From: an uncultured Bacilli bacterium
GTDB lineage: Bacteria; Bacillota_I; Bacilli_A; RF39; UBA660
Direction: 5' to 3'
NCBI GenBank assembly: GCA_934102055.1
Contig: CAKOSE010000003.1
Coordinates: forward strand, 13,915-77,914
DNA length: 64,000 nucleotides
Shown here: positions 63,558-64,000 of the stretch, one piece after another
Layout: the number at the start of each line of letters is the position of its first letter
Numbering within the stretch: the first letter of the stretch is position 1
Made by a program: the position numbers and the translations under genes
The notes under the pieces: generated by a model
The model's input: the letters and a program-made list of their open reading frames with translations, nothing else
The model's database searches: none
What the model was told of the DNA's origin: nothing

Positions 63558-64000
63558 ATGAATGATAATGCTAATAATCGTCAAGGTTATGATACTATTG
63601 CTAACTTATACGGTGTAAAAAAAGAAGAAAGTAGTGCTGTACAAAATTCTGAAAAAGAAATAAAAAATGAAGAATCAAATCAAAGGCCAGGATATGATAC
63701 TATTAAAAATTTGTACGATGTAAACATCGTTAATAGACCAGGATATGATACTGTTGCTAACTTATATGGTGTAAAAAAAGAAGAAAGTAGTGCTGTACAA
63801 AATTCTGAAAAAGAAATAAAAAATGAAGGTTCAAATCAAAGACCAGGATATGATACTATTAAAAATTTGTACGATGTAAACATCGTTAATAGACCAGGAT
63901 ATGATACTGTTGCCAACTTATACGGTGTAAAAAAAGAAGAAAGTAGTGCTGTACAAAATTCTGAAAAAGAAATAAAAAATGAAGGTTCAAATCAAAGACC
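63558..64000 (+). CDS. GYDT-repeat protein (3' end beyond the window)
   Basis: The frame from ATG 63558 (AAAGGAG upstream) stays open to the window end, 147 codons. After MNDNANNRQGYDTIANLYGV it is built of 52-residue repeats, each with two motifs (RPGYDTIKNLYDV and RPGYDTVANLYGV) 17 residues apart and a polar linker (KKEESSAVQNSEKEIKNEGS). It matches no family I know. The motif is shared with the 61851 protein, and the gene has its own promoter 45 bases upstream. Confidence 0.75.
   Translation, partial: MNDNANNRQGYDTIANLYGVKKEESSAVQNSEKEIKNEESNQRPGYDTIKNLYDVNIVNRPGYDTVANLYGVKKEESSAVQNSEKEIKNEGSNQRPGYDTIKNLYDVNIVNRPGYDTVANLYGVKKEESSAVQNSEKEIKNEGSNQR
63603..64000 (+). repeat. 156-bp in-frame tandem repeat
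   Basis: Units begin at 63603, 63759 and 63915 (exact 156-base spacing, 52 codons), with about five substitutions between the first two and the third cut by the window end. Near-identity implies recent duplication or ongoing homogenisation. Confidence 0.9.

Noticed and set aside
1..64000. TGA read as tryptophan (Mollicutes code)
   Set aside because: Trp is encoded by TGG throughout, and TGA ends clear genes (for example 28019-28021 and 39208-39210).
1..64000. CRISPR array, insertion sequence or prophage
   Set aside because: No regularly spaced direct repeats with variable spacers, transposase, integrase or phage structural genes were seen. The 63603 repeats are coding and contiguous.

Overview
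This window is about 64 kb of a very AT-rich Gram-positive chromosome. TGG encodes Trp and TGA is used as a stop, so the genetic code is the normal bacterial one. Low GC, AddAB, RecU-PBP1A, RadC-MreCD, a T-box leader, and GGTGAT/AGGAGG ribosome binding sites all point to Bacilli-type Firmicutes. Many genes are recognisable endospore genes: gpr, spoIIP, a spoIIB-like gene, spoIVFA, spoIVFB, spoIIIAH, gerE, gerM, and possibly a YqfQ/VrrA-like protein. Together with BspA/InlB-repeat surface proteins and a phosphoketolase, this suggests an uncultured, spore-forming, gut-associated Bacilli lineage. The taxonomic placement is inference.

Layout. 1-5.1 kb: addB (cut by the window edge) and addA. 5.1-5.5 kb: two terminators enclosing a possible small RNA. 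5.5-11.1 kb: phosphoketolase, a LytTR regulator whose receiver lacks its phospho-acceptor, a Zn-dependent PLC-like protein, and an RNase J with a degraded active site. 11.2-16.6 kb (minus): LCP-PASTA protein, PBP1A and RecU. 16.7-21.1 kb: glmS, a GntR regulator, dCMP deaminase and an AAA/DUF4143 ATPase. 21.2-24.9 kb: a 1213-residue surface protein. 24.9-28.9 kb: a T-box leader, an unknown gene, thrS (no TGS domain), another unknown gene and a kinase-like gene. 29-32.2 kb: thioredoxin-fold protein, trmL, a small secreted TasA-like protein, a transglutaminase-like protein and rpsT. 32.3-35.7 kb: gpr, spoIIP and two membrane-anchored unknowns. 35.7-41.7 kb: AbiE toxin-antitoxin pair, sortase, an Asn/Tyr-rich membrane protein, transketolase and a YqfQ-like protein.

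41.8-49.4 kb keeps the Bacillus comC-spoIIB-(maf)-radC-(mreB)-mreC-mreD-(minCD)-spoIVFA-spoIVFB order. The bracketed genes are absent and a surface protein is inserted. 49.4-54.3 kb: GH10-like protein, a cadherin-like/zinc-ribbon membrane protein, a TIM-barrel isomerase and an LD-carboxypeptidase. 54.4-61.7 kb: rplS, lepB, a DUF2624-like gene, class B PBP, rpmG, efp, spoIIIAH, gerE, gerM, tRNA-Arg, tRNA-Pro and uppS. 61.8-64 kb: an unrecognised locus whose proteins share a GYDT(I/V)xxLYGV motif, ending in a 156-bp tandem repeat that runs off the window.

The most notable points are these. The gerE ribosome binding site lies in one arm of a hairpin whose loop contains a sigma-K-like promoter. 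uppS appears to start at AUU. The conserved N-terminus of SpoIVFB is encoded upstream of its first ATG without a normal start codon. Three secreted proteins carry SipW/TasA-type N-termini. The GYDT repeat locus resembles no family known to me.
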